Of a DNA stretch of 64,000 nucleotides, positions 18,623 through 28,856 are shown piece by piece (positions within the stretch are counted from its first letter, which is position 1; each line of letters opens with the position of its first letter). The stretch spans positions 59,411 through 123,410 of the forward strand of contig NZ_JAKVTG010000009.1 in the NCBI RefSeq assembly GCF_022489025.1, written 5' to 3'. The notes under the pieces were generated by a model. It searched no databases. It was not told the DNA's origin and saw only the letters and a list, made by a program, of their open reading frames with translations. The stretch is from Planococcus halocryophilus (GTDB lineage Bacteria > Bacillota > Bacilli > Bacillales_A > Planococcaceae). The position numbers and the translations under genes are program-made.

Positions 18623-19255
18623 TCAATACATATAGCGATTCATAAACCGGAGTCGGTCAAATTGTTGAATAGATTCATTATCGACTCGGCTGCCAATTTT
18701 GGCCATCAAGCAATTCGCTGGATGTGAGCTGATTTCAGGGTCGTCGGTGGCATAGTATTCCAAACCGCCGGCCTGCATCATTTTTTCCATCACTTTTCGG
18801 TATTCCCACACATTTAAACCGGTTCCTTTTAAATCCCAATGCCAGTAATATTCAGTCGTAATAACGATGAAATCTTCAAAAGCGTCATCCATCATTGAAA
18901 CTTTGAGTAAAGCTTTTCCGACTCCGTTGCCTCTGTATTTTGGAATGATTTCAATTGCCCCAAGCTCGATTAAGTTGTCCATATTTCCTTCCGACCAACG
19001 TTCCAGAGGATCGGGGTATAAGAATGTGACATACCCGACAATCATCTTGTCTGCGCGCACGATAAGAATACGTCCTTCTGGCAAATCCGCAATTTCGATA
19101 ATGGCTTTATGCTGCTGAGCGGGTGGTCTAAAAGCCACTAAATCTTCGTGAAACTCAAGCTCGCTTAAATCTTTTCCTACAATCGGGCCTTCGATAATGA
19201 TCGGGCCATGTTCAGTTTTCAATTCCATAGAGTTATACGTTTTCGTGTGTTCCAT
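18623..19255 (-). CDS. acuA: Protein N-acetyltransferase AcuA
   Basis: 210-residue GNAT-fold enzyme that uses acetyl-CoA to acetylate and switch off acetyl-CoA synthetase. The acetyl-CoA loop is IPKYRGNGVGKALL (about residues 107-120) and the C-terminus FDRLRFMNRYMY matches relatives. Of two adjacent ATGs the second (19255) is chosen: it gives MEH as in B. subtilis AcuA and is better spaced from AGGCGGTGA. Divergent from its target acsA. Confidence 0.93.
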   Translation of the reverse strand: MEHTKTYNSMELKTEHGPIIIEGPIVGKDLSELEFHEDLVAFRPPAQQHKAIIEIADLPEGRILIVRADKMIVGYVTFLYPDPLERWSEGNMDNLIELGAIEIIPKYRGNGVGKALLKVSMMDDAFEDFIVITTEYYWHWDLKGTGLNVWEYRKVMEKMMQAGGLEYYATDDPEISSHPANCLMAKIGSRVDNESIQQFDRLRFMNRYMY

Positions 19256-19287
19256 CATTTCACCGCCTGTCAGATGCAATTAGTTTT

Positions 19288-19293
19288 ATTATA
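19288..19293 (-). promoter_or_regulatory. -10 box for acuABC
   Basis: TATAAT on the minus strand, about 33 bases upstream of the acuA start. The -35 region is weak (TTCCAA at 17 bp), so an activator or another sigma contact may be needed. Confidence 0.45.
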
Positions 19294-19421
19294 CATGAAC
19301 GTTTATCGTTTTGGAAAAAAGCAGACAGAATTAGCTGTTTTTTCTAAACAATTAAAATAATTCGCATTCAATTGTGACATTGTTGTAGAATGTAAGTAAT
19401 CAATACGAAAGGGTGAATGGA

Positions 19422-21140
19422 ATGAAGCTAGAAGCATTACCAGCAAAACCAGGGGTACATCAATTACATAATTACGAAGAAACAGCAGCTAACTTCGATT
19501 GGACAGAAGTTGAGAAGGCGTTTAGTTGGTATGAAAGTGGCAAAGTAAATATGGCTCATGAAGCAATTGATCGCCATGCTGATTCTGACCGGAAAAACAA
19601 AGTTGCTCTTTATTATAAAGATCAAAACAGAAATGAGTCGTATACATTTTATGAAATGAAGCGGATGACCAATCGCGCAGCGAATTTGCTAAAAGCAAAT
19701 TCAAACCTAGAAAAAGGAGATCGTATTTTCATTTTTATGCCACGTTCTCCGGAATTGTATTTCTTGATGTTTGGGGCGTTGAAAATGGGTCTTATTGTTG
19801 GACCACTTTTTGAAGCGTTTATGGAAGGGGCAATTTACGATCGTCTTGATGACAGCAAAGCCAAATCGATTATTACAACCCCGGAGTTGTTAGAGCGTAT
19901 TCCTTATGACCGTTTGCCAGAATTAGAAACAATTTTCCTTGTAGGGGATGATGTCAAAGAGCAGGACGGGCACATTGATGTCATGAAACATTTACCAGTT
20001 AGCTCCGATAAATTTGATGTTGAATGGTTAGGTAAGGAAGATGGCTTGGTTCTCCACTATACCTCTGGGTCTACGGGTAAGCCAAAAGGCGTCTTGCACG
20101 CTCAATATGCGATGGTCCAGCAATACCAGACAGGTAAATGGGTCTTGGATTTCAACGAAACTGATATTTACTGGTGTACAGCTGACCCAGGTTGGGTAAC
20201 TGGAACCGCTTACGGTGTATTCTCTCCTTGGCTAAACGGGGTTACTACAGTTATCCTTGGCGGAAGATTTTCACCGGAAGGTTGGTACCAAGCGATTGAA
20301 GACTTTGGCGTGACGGTTTGGTATAGTGCGCCCACAGCATTCCGTATGTTAATGGGAGCAGGAGATGCATTAGTAAAAGAATATGATTTGTCTACACTTC
20401 GACATGTATTGTCAGTAGGTGAGCCGTTAAACCCAGAAGTGGTGAGATGGGGAGCTCAAGTGTTTGATAAACGCATTCATGATACGTGGTGGATGACAGA
20501 AACAGGTGCGCAGACTATTTGTAACTATCCATCGATGACGATTAAACCAGGATCAATGGGGAAACCAATCCCTGGACTGAATGTGGCTATTGTTGACGAT
20601 CAAGGAAATGAATTGCCACCAAATCAAATGGGGAACTTGGCGATTGAAAAAGGTTGGCCATCAATGATGCGCCAAATTTGGAACAACCCAGCAAAATATG
20701 ATTCGTATTTCTTGAAGGATAAATGGTATGTGTCGGGAGATTCAGCTTATATGGACGAAGAAGGTTATTTCTGGTTCCAAGGACGTGTAGATGACGTTAT
20801 TATGACTTCAGGAGAGCGTGTTGGACCGTTTGAAGTAGAAAGTAAGTTGCTAGAGCATCCAGCAGTTGCTGAAGCAGGGGTTATCGGCAAGCCGGATCCG
20901 GTTCGTGGCGAAATCATCAAAGCGTTTGTGGCTTTGGTTGATGGATACGAACCATCAGAAGAGTTAGTGCAAGAAATTCAGCAGTTCGTTAAAAAAGGAT
21001 TAGCCGCACACGCTGCACCGCGCGAAATCGAGTTTAAAGACAAGCTCCCGAAAACACGCAGTGGGAAAATTATGCGCCGTGTCTTAAAAGCTTGGGAATT
21101 GGATTTACCAGCTGGCGATTTGTCTACAATGGAAGATTAA
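19422..21140 (+). CDS. acsA: Acetyl-CoA synthetase (AMP-forming)
   Basis: 572-residue enzyme that makes acetyl-CoA from acetate, ATP and CoA. The adenylation loop YTSGSTGKPKG, the YWCTADPGWVTG segment and the hinge/A10 motif TRSGKIMRR are intact. The SGK lysine falls at residue 549, the same number as the regulatory acetylated lysine of B. subtilis AcsA. The ATG at 19422 has GAAAGGGTGA five bases upstream, better than the GTG at 19413. Divergent from acuABC, its modification system. Confidence 0.95.
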   Translation: MKLEALPAKPGVHQLHNYEETAANFDWTEVEKAFSWYESGKVNMAHEAIDRHADSDRKNKVALYYKDQNRNESYTFYEMKRMTNRAANLLKANSNLEKGDRIFIFMPRSPELYFLMFGALKMGLIVGPLFEAFMEGAIYDRLDDSKAKSIITTPELLERIPYDRLPELETIFLVGDDVKEQDGHIDVMKHLPVSSDKFDVEWLGKEDGLVLHYTSGSTGKPKGVLHAQYAMVQQYQTGKWVLDFNETDIYWCTADPGWVTGTAYGVFSPWLNGVTTVILGGRFSPEGWYQAIEDFGVTVWYSAPTAFRMLMGAGDALVKEYDLSTLRHVLSVGEPLNPEVVRWGAQVFDKRIHDTWWMTETGAQTICNYPSMTIKPGSMGKPIPGLNVAIVDDQGNELPPNQMGNLAIEKGWPSMMRQIWNNPAKYDSYFLKDKWYVSGDSAYMDEEGYFWFQGRVDDVIMTSGERVGPFEVESKLLEHPAVAEAGVIGKPDPVRGEIIKAFVALVDGYEPSEELVQEIQQFVKKGLAAHAAPREIEFKDKLPKTRSGKIMRRVLKAWELDLPAGDLSTMED

Positions 21141-21141
21141 T

Positions 21142-21184
21142 CAAAAAAGCAGCGGACAGTATTATCTGTCTGCTGCTTTTTGAA
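21142..21184 (+). terminator. Terminator of acsA
   Basis: AAAAAAGCAGCGGACAG pairs with CTGTCTGCTGCTTTTT around a TATTAT loop. Confidence 0.9.
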
Positions 21185-21187
21185 TTG

Positions 21188-21224
21188 AAAAAAACCCGAT
21201 TCGCTTTATTAGCAAATCGGGTTA
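21188..21224 (-). terminator. Terminator of the PBP gene
   Basis: Minus strand: AACCCGATTTGC pairs with GCGAATCGGGTT and is followed by T6. It lies back to back with the acsA terminator. Confidence 0.88.
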
Positions 21225-21230
21225 ATGTTG

Positions 21231-24200
21231 CTATGCTGCGTCACCTTCCGCTGGTTTTTCCGGCTTAGGATCTGGCTTCGACTCAGGTTTAGGATCTGGC
21301 TTTGGTTCAGGATCTGGCTTTGGTTCAGGATCTGGCTTTGGTTCAGGATCCGGTTTTGGTTCAGGATCTGGCTTTGGCTCAGGATCCGGTTTTGGTTCAG
21401 GATCTGGCTTTGGCTCAGGATCTGGTTTTGGTTCAGGGTCTGGCTTTGGCTCAGGATCTGGTTTTGGTTCAGGTTTCGGTTCTGGCTTCGGCTCAGGTTT
21501 TGGTGCAGCGATGCTGACACTATTTGAAGACGCTGATTGTTTTCCTGTAATATCTACCGCAACAACCGTGTAGCTTCCAGGAGAACTCGCCGTATAGGAA
21601 TTACTTTGAGCTTCTGAAATAGAAGCTATACGCGAACCATCTTTATAAACTCTGTAACCGACAACGTCATTTGAACCAGAATTGGTCCATGTAATGGTTT
21701 TTCCGTTAATAGCTGCTTGAACACCACCAGGAGCAGCGTCATCAGCTTTGAACTCTGCACTTGCAACAATCGATGAGAATTTTGAGTTGCCTGGGAATAG
21801 TTTGCTCGCATCTCCTCCAAGTGGAGCCATTATGCGATCGATGTATTTTTGAGAAACACCGATTCCACCGCCTGAGATAAAGTCGCTTGGTGTATTAGAC
21901 AACACGGCAAAACGTTTGCCATTAATTGTTGTATACGAACCGCTTGTAAAACTATCGTCTTTTTCTGTAGGCAACATAGCTTTAGCGTTAAACAAATCTG
22001 AACGAACAAGTCCCGCATTTTTGCAGGCCTCATCTGGAGCTAGTCCAGAAATACCACAGAACGATTTGGTAACAACCCCATCAGGCTGCTTGAATTTTTC
22101 TGAAGTTCCAACAAGTTTTGGCTTTGCATCGTAACTAGCGTTCATTAAGCGAGCCCATACTTGATTGACACGTAATGAAGCGGGCAAATCACGGTTTTCA
22201 AATTTTGATAACTTGATTTTTTCGGTATCGTAGCCAAGCCATAGTCCCATTGTTACATTCGGGTTATAACCGACTAACCATACGTCTGTAGTACTTTGAG
22301 TCGTACCTGTTTTACCAGCGAAATCAGCGTCGAATTTCAACAAATTATTCGCTCGATTTGCAGTACCACGGTCCGTTTTAAAAACATCACGCAGCATATC
22401 TGTTAACACATAAGATGTAGCAGGCGTAAAGATTTCTTTTGATTCTGTTTTATGTTCATAAATAACGTTTCCATCAGCGTCTTCGATTTTATCAATCATT
22501 GTAGGCTCTACATACTGACCATTATTCGCAAACATTGCATAGCCATTAGTGATTTCTTCAATAGAGGCTTCAATTCCGCCGCCTAAAGCAGAAGCTAAAT
22601 GATTGTTTTCCTGTTCTTCAACTCGTGAAAAACCAGCATTCATCATATATTGAATCGGCATTTGTTGTTGAATTTGAGCAAACAAGCGAATTGTCGGTAA
22701 GTTTTGAGATTGTGCTAACGCATCTCGTGCTGGCATTATTCCTTGCTCACTTGATGCGATAAAGTTGCTAGGACTCCATATATCTTTGCCATCCATGTAT
22801 TCGAATTTTACATCGACAAGAGGGGATCCAGCACCAATTTGACCTAATTCAATCGCGGGAGCATATATCAATAAAGGTTTTACGGTAGAACCCATTGAGC
22901 GATATGCTGAAGTCGCATGGTTTAACTTTTCGATTTCATGATTTCGGCCACCAACAAAACTAATGATGCGTCCGGTGCCATTTTCAATCATAATACTACC
23001 AAGTTGAACAGGATATTCTTTGTCTATTACTTCTCCAACTTCGTTATACCCTTTTCCTAATGCAGTTGTACCAAAAGATTCATACGATTTCTGAGCTTCT
23101 TCTTGAGCTAGGTAAATGTCTTTGTCGATCGTCGAGTGAATTCGATAACCATTAGATCTAACAGCTCGATCAGCTAAAATTGCGTATTCCTCATAAAGTT
23201 TGTTGTTTTCTTCTAATGTAATCGGGTCGATTCCATTTTGCTCCGCTAAAACGTCCATAATGATTCGAGACGCCCGTTTTTCAATTTCAACTGTGACAAA
23301 AGGAAACTCAGAGTATGAGCGTTTTTCGTCTTTGCGGAAATCAGCAACAATGTCATAAGCCATTGCTTCATCGTATTCTTTTTGTGTAATGTATTCCGTT
23401 TCTTTCATACGGAAAAGAACAGTTCTCATTCGATCAAGTGCTGGAGCTAATGCATCTCCTTCTTTTACTACACCACCTTCGGCATATGGAGTGTATGTGT
23501 AAGGAGATTTTGGAATGCCGGCAATAAATGCCGATTGTGGCAAGTTTAAATCTTTAGCCGATACGTTGAATATTCCTTTAGCCGCTGTTTCAATACCGGC
23601 AATATGTGCACCTGAAGAAATTCGACCATACGGAATGATGTTCAAATAGGCTTCCATGATTTCGTCTTTATCCATGAATTTCTCTAAACGCATAGCAAGA
23701 AGAATTTCTTTTGCTTTTCGCTCGTAAGAAACTTCGTTGGTTAAAATTTGGTTTTTAATCAATTGTTGCGTCAAAGTAGAACCACCTGTTTGGGTGTCTG
23801 CATTTGACACATCTTGCATCAAACCACGGAAAATAGCTTTTGGAACGATTCCTTCGTGTTCCAGGAAATACTCATCTTCAGTTGCCAGAACAGCATCTAT
23901 TGCATAATCTGATACATTGTCTAATGAAGTAACTCTACGTTCCAAATCTGTTTGAAGCTTTCCGAGGTAAACATCATTGTCGAAAAACATTTCGGAAGTT
24001 TCTTCAAAACTATAAATTTCTTTCAACATTTCTTCTTTAGGGCGAAGCTTTTCCTCGTCTACTAGTGAAGCAAAATAGCCTGCTCCAACAGACGCGGCAA
24101 AAACGCCGACTGTGACCAAGACAATCGCCAAAATTAATGCCAAATTCCAAATCACACCTGTTGTTATGCTCATACGCTTAAACCATTTTGTTGAAGTCAA

Positions 24201-24254
24201 TTTATTGGTTGTTTCTTCAGCTTTACCTATCCAATACTTAAATTTATCACGCAC
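21231..24254 (-). CDS. Class A penicillin-binding protein with FN3-like domain and Pro-rich tail
   Basis: 1007-residue bifunctional peptidoglycan synthase. One membrane anchor (about 33-60), then a GT51 glycosyltransferase with [12 protein letters not shown] (catalytic Glu126) and [12 protein letters not shown]. The transpeptidase carries STVK near residue 455, SQN, and KTGT near 650. A fibronectin-III-like domain (about 845-915) precedes a tail of hexapeptide repeats KPDPEP (about nine to ten copies), ending in PAEGDAA. GTG start behind AGGAGGG. It is PBP1-type; I cannot assign a specific pbp symbol. B. subtilis has no PBP at this position, as I recall. Confidence 0.9.
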   Translation of the reverse strand: MRDKFKYWIGKAEETTNKLTSTKWFKRMSITTGVIWNLALILAIVLVTVGVFAASVGAGYFASLVDEEKLRPKEEMLKEIYSFEETSEMFFDNDVYLGKLQTDLERRVTSLDNVSDYAIDAVLATEDEYFLEHEGIVPKAIFRGLMQDVSNADTQTGGSTLTQQLIKNQILTNEVSYERKAKEILLAMRLEKFMDKDEIMEAYLNIIPYGRISSGAHIAGIETAAKGIFNVSAKDLNLPQSAFIAGIPKSPYTYTPYAEGGVVKEGDALAPALDRMRTVLFRMKETEYITQKEYDEAMAYDIVADFRKDEKRSYSEFPFVTVEIEKRASRIIMDVLAEQNGIDPITLEENNKLYEEYAILADRAVRSNGYRIHSTIDKDIYLAQEEAQKSYESFGTTALGKGYNEVGEVIDKEYPVQLGSIMIENGTGRIISFVGGRNHEIEKLNHATSAYRSMGSTVKPLLIYAPAIELGQIGAGSPLVDVKFEYMDGKDIWSPSNFIASSEQGIMPARDALAQSQNLPTIRLFAQIQQQMPIQYMMNAGFSRVEEQENNHLASALGGGIEASIEEITNGYAMFANNGQYVEPTMIDKIEDADGNVIYEHKTESKEIFTPATSYVLTDMLRDVFKTDRGTANRANNLLKFDADFAGKTGTTQSTTDVWLVGYNPNVTMGLWLGYDTEKIKLSKFENRDLPASLRVNQVWARLMNASYDAKPKLVGTSEKFKQPDGVVTKSFCGISGLAPDEACKNAGLVRSDLFNAKAMLPTEKDDSFTSGSYTTINGKRFAVLSNTPSDFISGGGIGVSQKYIDRIMAPLGGDASKLFPGNSKFSSIVASAEFKADDAAPGGVQAAINGKTITWTNSGSNDVVGYRVYKDGSRIASISEAQSNSYTASSPGSYTVVAVDITGKQSASSNSVSIAAPKPEPKPEPKPEPKPDPEPKPDPEPKPDPEPKPDPEPKPDPEPKPDPEPKPDPEPKPDPEPKPDPEPKPDPKPESKPDPKPEKPAEGDAA
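21255..21510 (-). repeat. 18-bp tandem repeat encoding KPDPEP
   Basis: Units of 18 bases coding for KPDPEP, about nine to ten near-identical copies with synonymous changes only, flanked by degenerate KPEP and KPDPKP units. Inside the PBP gene. Confidence 0.9.
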
Positions 24255-24280
24255 ATTATCGCCCTCCTAAAATCTTTTAT

Positions 24281-24289
24281 AGTATATCA
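24281..24289 (-). promoter_or_regulatory. Extended -10 promoter of the PBP gene
   Basis: Minus strand TGA-TATACT, 27 bases upstream of the GTG start. The -35 region is poor. Confidence 0.5.
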
Positions 24290-24315
24290 TATTCTTATAA
24301 TTGCATCTAAGCATA

Positions 24316-24343
24316 TTGACAAGTTGCAATAATAAAGTAAAAT
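24316..24343 (+). promoter_or_regulatory. Sigma-A promoter of tyrS
   Basis: TTGACA (perfect)-N16-TAAAAT directly upstream of the T-box leader. Confidence 0.75.
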
Positions 24344-24366
24344 ACTAGTATATTTCATATTAAAAC

Positions 24367-24574
24367 AGTGAAGAATCCGAAGTAGATTGTGCAGTTTTGT
24401 TTAGAGAGCTGGTGGGTGGTGAAAACCGGTCAAAATGCATGAATCGAATTACAGGTTTGGAGTTTACGGAAGTGCCCCGTTCGGCACATGATGAGAGGGA
24501 GACGAGGTTCTCCAAGCTGGGTGGTACCGCGCAATTGCGTCCCTGCATGAATTTTTCATGCAGGGACTTTTTTA
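24367..24574 (+). ncRNA. T-box leader, tyrosine specific
   Basis: Contains the T-box core CTGGGTGGTACCGCG (24517-24531), a Stem I region with AGAGAGC and the GGTGGGTGGTG loop, and a specifier sequence GAAT-TAC with the Tyr codon at 24450-24452. A strong terminator (24539-24574: CCCTGCATGA pairs with TCATGCAGGG, then T6) competes with the antiterminator. Uncharged tRNA-Tyr should favour read-through into tyrS. Confidence 0.95.
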
Positions 24575-24614
24575 TGTGGATTTATAAAACTCTCATCGGA
24601 TTAATACATTATAA

Positions 24615-25892
<1,278 letters not shown>

Positions 25893-25900
25893 GAATAACT

Positions 25901-25936
25901 TAAAGGACAGCCGAATTTTTCGGCTGTCCTTTAATA
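25901..25936. terminator. Bidirectional terminator after tyrS
   Basis: TAAAGGACAGCCGA pairs perfectly with TCGGCTGTCCTTTA between convergent genes. Confidence 0.8.
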
Positions 25937-25938
25937 TG

Positions 25939-26745
25939 TTACATTTGTTTTTCTTTGATGAAACGAGGCAGTTCCATATCTTCGAATTCGTCTGGGTGAA
26001 TTAGTTTTCCTAACCGTATAGCGCCTTCGATTAAGCGTGGAGAAGGGCGGCAATACAATTCTTCTTCCATTACATGAATCTGATCGATAGCTTTCATGTC
26101 AGTCCAGCCAGGCCGTTTTTTGACAAGTTCAGGCTTTACTTTTGAGGTTAAAACGCCGACCCAAGCAAGTAAAATATAATCGGGTTGCCGCTCTAGTACA
26201 TCTGTCCAATCGGTTTGAATATTAGCAGAATCGATGTCTTCAAAAAGGTTGCGAGCACCAGTCATGCTGCTAATTTCAGTTAACCAGTTAATATTGCCGG
26301 GAGTGAAAACAGGCTTTGGCCACCATTCCCAGTATAATGACGGACAATTATTTGCTCGTTTTCCACGTGACTTGATGTCTTCGATAACGGCCAAGTATTC
26401 AGAATGGATTGCTGTCGCATTGATTCCGCATGCTTCGGCTACTTGTAATAAGTCTTGTCCGATTTCATCGAGCGATTGGGGATCAAGGACAAGATGCGGG
26501 ATGTTTCGTCGTACCAATTCATCGACGTTTTTTTCCATTCCGGGAACGCTTAAAGAAGCTAGCACTAAATCAGGTTTTAACGCTTCGAGTTCATCCATCC
26601 GAATGGATAAATCAGGTCCAAGTCGAGGCAATGTCGTAATTTGTTTTGGCCAGTCAGAATAATCATCAATCCCGACTAACAGATGTTCAGCATCTAAAAA
26701 TGCTAAAAGTTCCGTGTTACTTGGACAAATTGAAATAATTCGCAT
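25939..26745 (-). CDS. Cobalamin-binding-type (BtuF-like) protein without signal peptide
   Basis: 268 residues of the periplasmic-binding-protein class III fold (COG0614): start MRIISICPSNTELLAFL, then VGIDDYSDWP and PDLVLASLSVPGMEKNVDEL. Family members deliver cobalamin or iron chelates to ABC transporters, but this one has no signal peptide or lipobox, and no transporter genes are nearby. The start at 26745 is set by GGAGGTGGAGCTGG; an upstream extension would not add a signal peptide. It may be a cytoplasmic corrinoid binder. Function uncertain. Confidence 0.7.
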   Translation of the reverse strand: MRIISICPSNTELLAFLDAEHLLVGIDDYSDWPKQITTLPRLGPDLSIRMDELEALKPDLVLASLSVPGMEKNVDELVRRNIPHLVLDPQSLDEIGQDLLQVAEACGINATAIHSEYLAVIEDIKSRGKRANNCPSLYWEWWPKPVFTPGNINWLTEISSMTGARNLFEDIDSANIQTDWTDVLERQPDYILLAWVGVLTSKVKPELVKKRPGWTDMKAIDQIHVMEEELYCRPSPRLIEGAIRLGKLIHPDEFEDMELPRFIKEKQM

Positions 26746-26803
26746 CCAGCTCCACCTCCATTTTTTCCAGTTTACCATGACTAATGAAAAAAATTCTTCC
26801 TAT

Positions 26804-26832
26804 TTGAAGAAACTGTGAAAACAAAGTATTAT
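26804..26832 (+). promoter_or_regulatory. Possible sigma-A promoter upstream of the RsbR paralogue
   Basis: TTGAAG-N17-TATTAT, about 265 bases before the coding start. It would give a long leader. Confidence 0.4.
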
Positions 26833-26915
26833 ATAAGGAAGAAAGCACACAAGTTGTAAAATTCAGGAACGCTGTCTTTATTTCGTTTTTATTTAATGAA
26901 GAAAGAGGAGCTTGT

Positions 26916-26940
26916 GTTTAACAAACAGAAGTCCGGGTAA
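26916..26940 (+). promoter_or_regulatory. Sigma-B-type promoter of the RsbR paralogue
   Basis: GTTTAA-N13-GGGTAA, 11 of 12 positions of the sigma-B consensus with permitted spacing. It would start a leader of about 150 bases containing a 21-codon ORF. Confidence 0.72.
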
Positions 26941-27023
26941 ATATACAGGTGTAGATAAATTGGATTTCAATAAAATTAATAAACAAATGACTGGAAATTA
27001 ATAGCGAGAGCGGGGTGAAGCTA

Positions 27024-27089
27024 TTGCCTAATCGATTAAAGAATGTGAACTTGCGTATTACGGTACCGAGTGTCGATTTGCAGCAATAG
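27024..27089 (+). CDS. Candidate leader peptide ORF before the RsbR paralogue
   Basis: A 21-codon ORF starting with TTG, preceded by a good ribosome binding site GGGGTGA five bases upstream. It reads MPNRLKNVNLRITVPSVDLQQ-stop in outline and ends seven bases before the downstream ATG, which has no Shine-Dalgarno of its own. It may couple translation of the next gene. It resembles no protein I know, and existence as a peptide is inference. Confidence 0.4.
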   Translation: MPNRLKNVNLRITVPSVDLQQ

Positions 27090-27096
27090 CTGTTAA

Positions 27097-27939
27097 ATGT
27101 TGAAAGATCAAGACTTATACGAACACTTAAGCGGACGGACTTTGAAAATGACGGAGGACTGGTATAGTTCTTTAAACAAAAGTAAAGCTGGTGTCTACGG
27201 TACGACAGATCCTGATAAAATAGCATTGTTAAAAAAACAGAATCACGAATTTCATCTTCGCTTTTGCACGATGTTTGAAAAAGAAAACAAAGACTTTGTA
27301 ACAAATTTTCAGGGGTGGATAGAATCTATTGTAAAAGATGAAGCTCATCTAGACACACCAATCGTAGACGTCATTGGTGAATTTTTCCGTACTCAAGAAC
27401 AATATTTAAATGAACTTGGAAAGTATGCGTTAGAAAATAAAGAACAAGTCAGCCATGAAAAATTGATGGAATGGACACAAGCGGTTGTTCAAATTATTAG
27501 CAAAGTGATTGTTGAATTTACGGATCAAAATTCGAAAGCTGCGGAAAAGCGCATGAATTCCCAGCAACAGATGATTGTGGAGATGAGTGCGCCGGTTATT
27601 TTATTAGCAAAAAAAATTGGTATGTTGCCACTAGTCGGTGAAATCACTCCGCATAGAGCAGAAATTATATTTGAAAAAGCTTTAGCTCAAAGTTCTAAAC
27701 ACGATTTGGATAAATTGTTTATCGATTTATCAGGTGTGCCGATGATCGATACAATGGTTGCGCAACAAGTATTTCAACTGATTAAAGGCTTGGAAATTAT
27801 CGGTGTACAAGTTGCTTTGTCAGGCATTAGCCCGGTGATTGCTCAAACAGCTGTGCAGTTGGGCATTAAGTTTATAGATATTGAAGTGTATAATACACTA
27901 GCTCATGCGTTAAAACAAAATCAAATTGATTCGTTTTGA
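27097..27939 (+). CDS. RsbR-family stressosome co-antagonist paralogue, STAS domain
   Basis: 280 residues. An all-alpha N-terminal sensor region (about 1-150, RsbR_N-like) is joined to a STAS domain (about 165-275) with LFIDLSGVPMIDTMVAQQVFQLI, which includes the threonine region phosphorylated by RsbT in RsbR proteins. It is closest, by eye, to RsbRD/YqhA of B. subtilis. It should assemble in the stressosome that switches on sigma B. No haem or flavin motif is evident. A sigma-B-type promoter upstream suggests positive feedback. No ribosome binding site precedes the ATG (see leader ORF). Confidence 0.82.
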   Translation: MLKDQDLYEHLSGRTLKMTEDWYSSLNKSKAGVYGTTDPDKIALLKKQNHEFHLRFCTMFEKENKDFVTNFQGWIESIVKDEAHLDTPIVDVIGEFFRTQEQYLNELGKYALENKEQVSHEKLMEWTQAVVQIISKVIVEFTDQNSKAAEKRMNSQQQMIVEMSAPVILLAKKIGMLPLVGEITPHRAEIIFEKALAQSSKHDLDKLFIDLSGVPMIDTMVAQQVFQLIKGLEIIGVQVALSGISPVIAQTAVQLGIKFIDIEVYNTLAHALKQNQIDSF

Positions 27940-27942
27940 TGA

Positions 27943-27980
27943 AAATCCCTAGAACCATAATTGGTTCTAGGGATTTTTTT
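27943..27980 (+). terminator. Terminator of the RsbR paralogue
   Basis: AATCCCTAGAACCA pairs with TGGTTCTAGGGATT, then T7. Confidence 0.92.
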
Positions 27981-28002
27981 GATTTTATTCAAAGGGATGC
28001 CG

Positions 28003-28195
28003 TTTTTATTTGCGGGATGGGCTTGGTTGTTTGCAGATTCGAATAGTTTGCTTGCGCAATGGCACGGGTTGTTTGCGGGATAGAAGTTTGTTTGCGCAAT
28101 AGAGTGGTTTGCTTGCGGCAACGTTGAAGTTGTTTGCAGGATAGCGCGCTTTGTTTGCGCAATAACCTAGTTTATTTGCGTATTTCAAAAACGAA
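28003..28195. repeat. Degenerate 21-bp tandem repeat
   Basis: Nine units with the core YTTGCGSRAT start at about 28009, 28030, 28051, 28072, 28091, 28112, 28133, 28154 and 28175, spaced 21 bases except one gap of 19. Read on the minus strand, units code for heptads such as CANKxxY or PANKxxx, but the 19-base step breaks the frame, so no intact product results. The array fills the gap between two convergent terminators. There is no gene here. Confidence 0.8.
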
Positions 28196-28197
28196 AG

Positions 28198-28241
28198 AAA
28201 AAACCTCCCAAAACCTTGAAAGGTTTTGAGAGGTTTTCGAA
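28198..28241 (-). terminator. Terminator of rpsD
   Basis: Minus strand AAAACCTCTCAAAACC pairs with GGTTTTGGGAGGTTTT, followed by T2 and a T-rich tail. Confidence 0.85.
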
Positions 28242-28253
28242 ATCAAGTTGGAA

Positions 28254-28856
28254 TTAACGTGAGTAGTACTCAACGATCAACTGTTCGTTGATTTCAGCAG
28301 ACAATTCGCTACGCTCTGGAAAGCGTACGAAAGTTCCTGTTTTGCTATCAGTATCGATAGTAACGTATTCAGGAACAAAGTTGTTTACTTCGATTGCTTC
28401 GTTTACTACATCAAGATTGCTTGATTTTTCGCGGAAAGCAATTGTTTGTCCTGGTTTCACGCTGAATGACGGAATGTCAACGCGTTTGCCATCAACAAGG
28501 ATGTGGCCGTGGTTTACGATTTGGCGAGCTTGGCGACGAGTGCGCGCAAGACCTAAACGATAAACAACGTTATCAAGGCGAGCTTCAAGAAGGATCATGA
28601 AGTTTTCACCGTGTTTACCAGGCATTTTGCCAGCTTTGTTGAACAAAGTTTTGAACTGACGTTCAGTAACTCCGAACATGAAGCGTAGTTTTTGTTTTTC
28701 TTGTAGTTGTAAACCATATTCAGAAACTTTTCTGCGTTGGTTAGCACCGTGTTGACCTGGTGCGTAAGGGCGTTTTTCTAATTCTTTACCTGTGCCTGTA
28801 AGGGAAATTCCTAAGCGGCGTGACAGTTTCCATGATGGACCTGTATAACGAGACAT
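28254..28856 (-). CDS. rpsD: 30S ribosomal protein S4
   Basis: 200-residue primary rRNA-binding protein of the small subunit. Start [26 protein letters not shown], with an S4 RNA-binding domain near residues 90-155 ([30 protein letters not shown]). The zinc-binding cysteines of some S4 forms are absent, so this is the zinc-free type. AGGAGGAG precedes the ATG. It is a single-gene unit with its own leader, and S4 represses its own synthesis in B. subtilis. Confidence 0.97.
   Translation of the reverse strand: MSRYTGPSWKLSRRLGISLTGTGKELEKRPYAPGQHGANQRRKVSEYGLQLQEKQKLRFMFGVTERQFKTLFNKAGKMPGKHGENFMILLEARLDNVVYRLGLARTRRQARQIVNHGHILVDGKRVDIPSFSVKPGQTIAFREKSSNLDVVNEAIEVNNFVPEYVTIDTDSKTGTFVRFPERSELSAEINEQLIVEYYSR

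Noticed and set aside
19256..19421. cre site between acuA and acsA
   Set aside because: The nearest candidate, ATGAACGTTTATCG, is one base short of the cre spacing, so it does not fit.
21225..21527. Open reading frames on the plus strand opposite the PBP tail, rich in Trp, Arg, Phe and Leu
   Set aside because: They are a by-product of the 18-bp repeat; no ribosome binding site, and the minus-strand gene is clear.
27024..27099. Leader ORF as the true N-terminus of the RsbR paralogue joined by a frameshift
   Set aside because: The protein starting at 27097 already aligns from its first residues with RsbRD-type proteins, so no missing N-terminus needs explaining.
28003..28195. Possible CRISPR array
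   Set aside because: The units are contiguous 21-base degenerate repeats with no unique spacers of constant length, and no cas genes are near.
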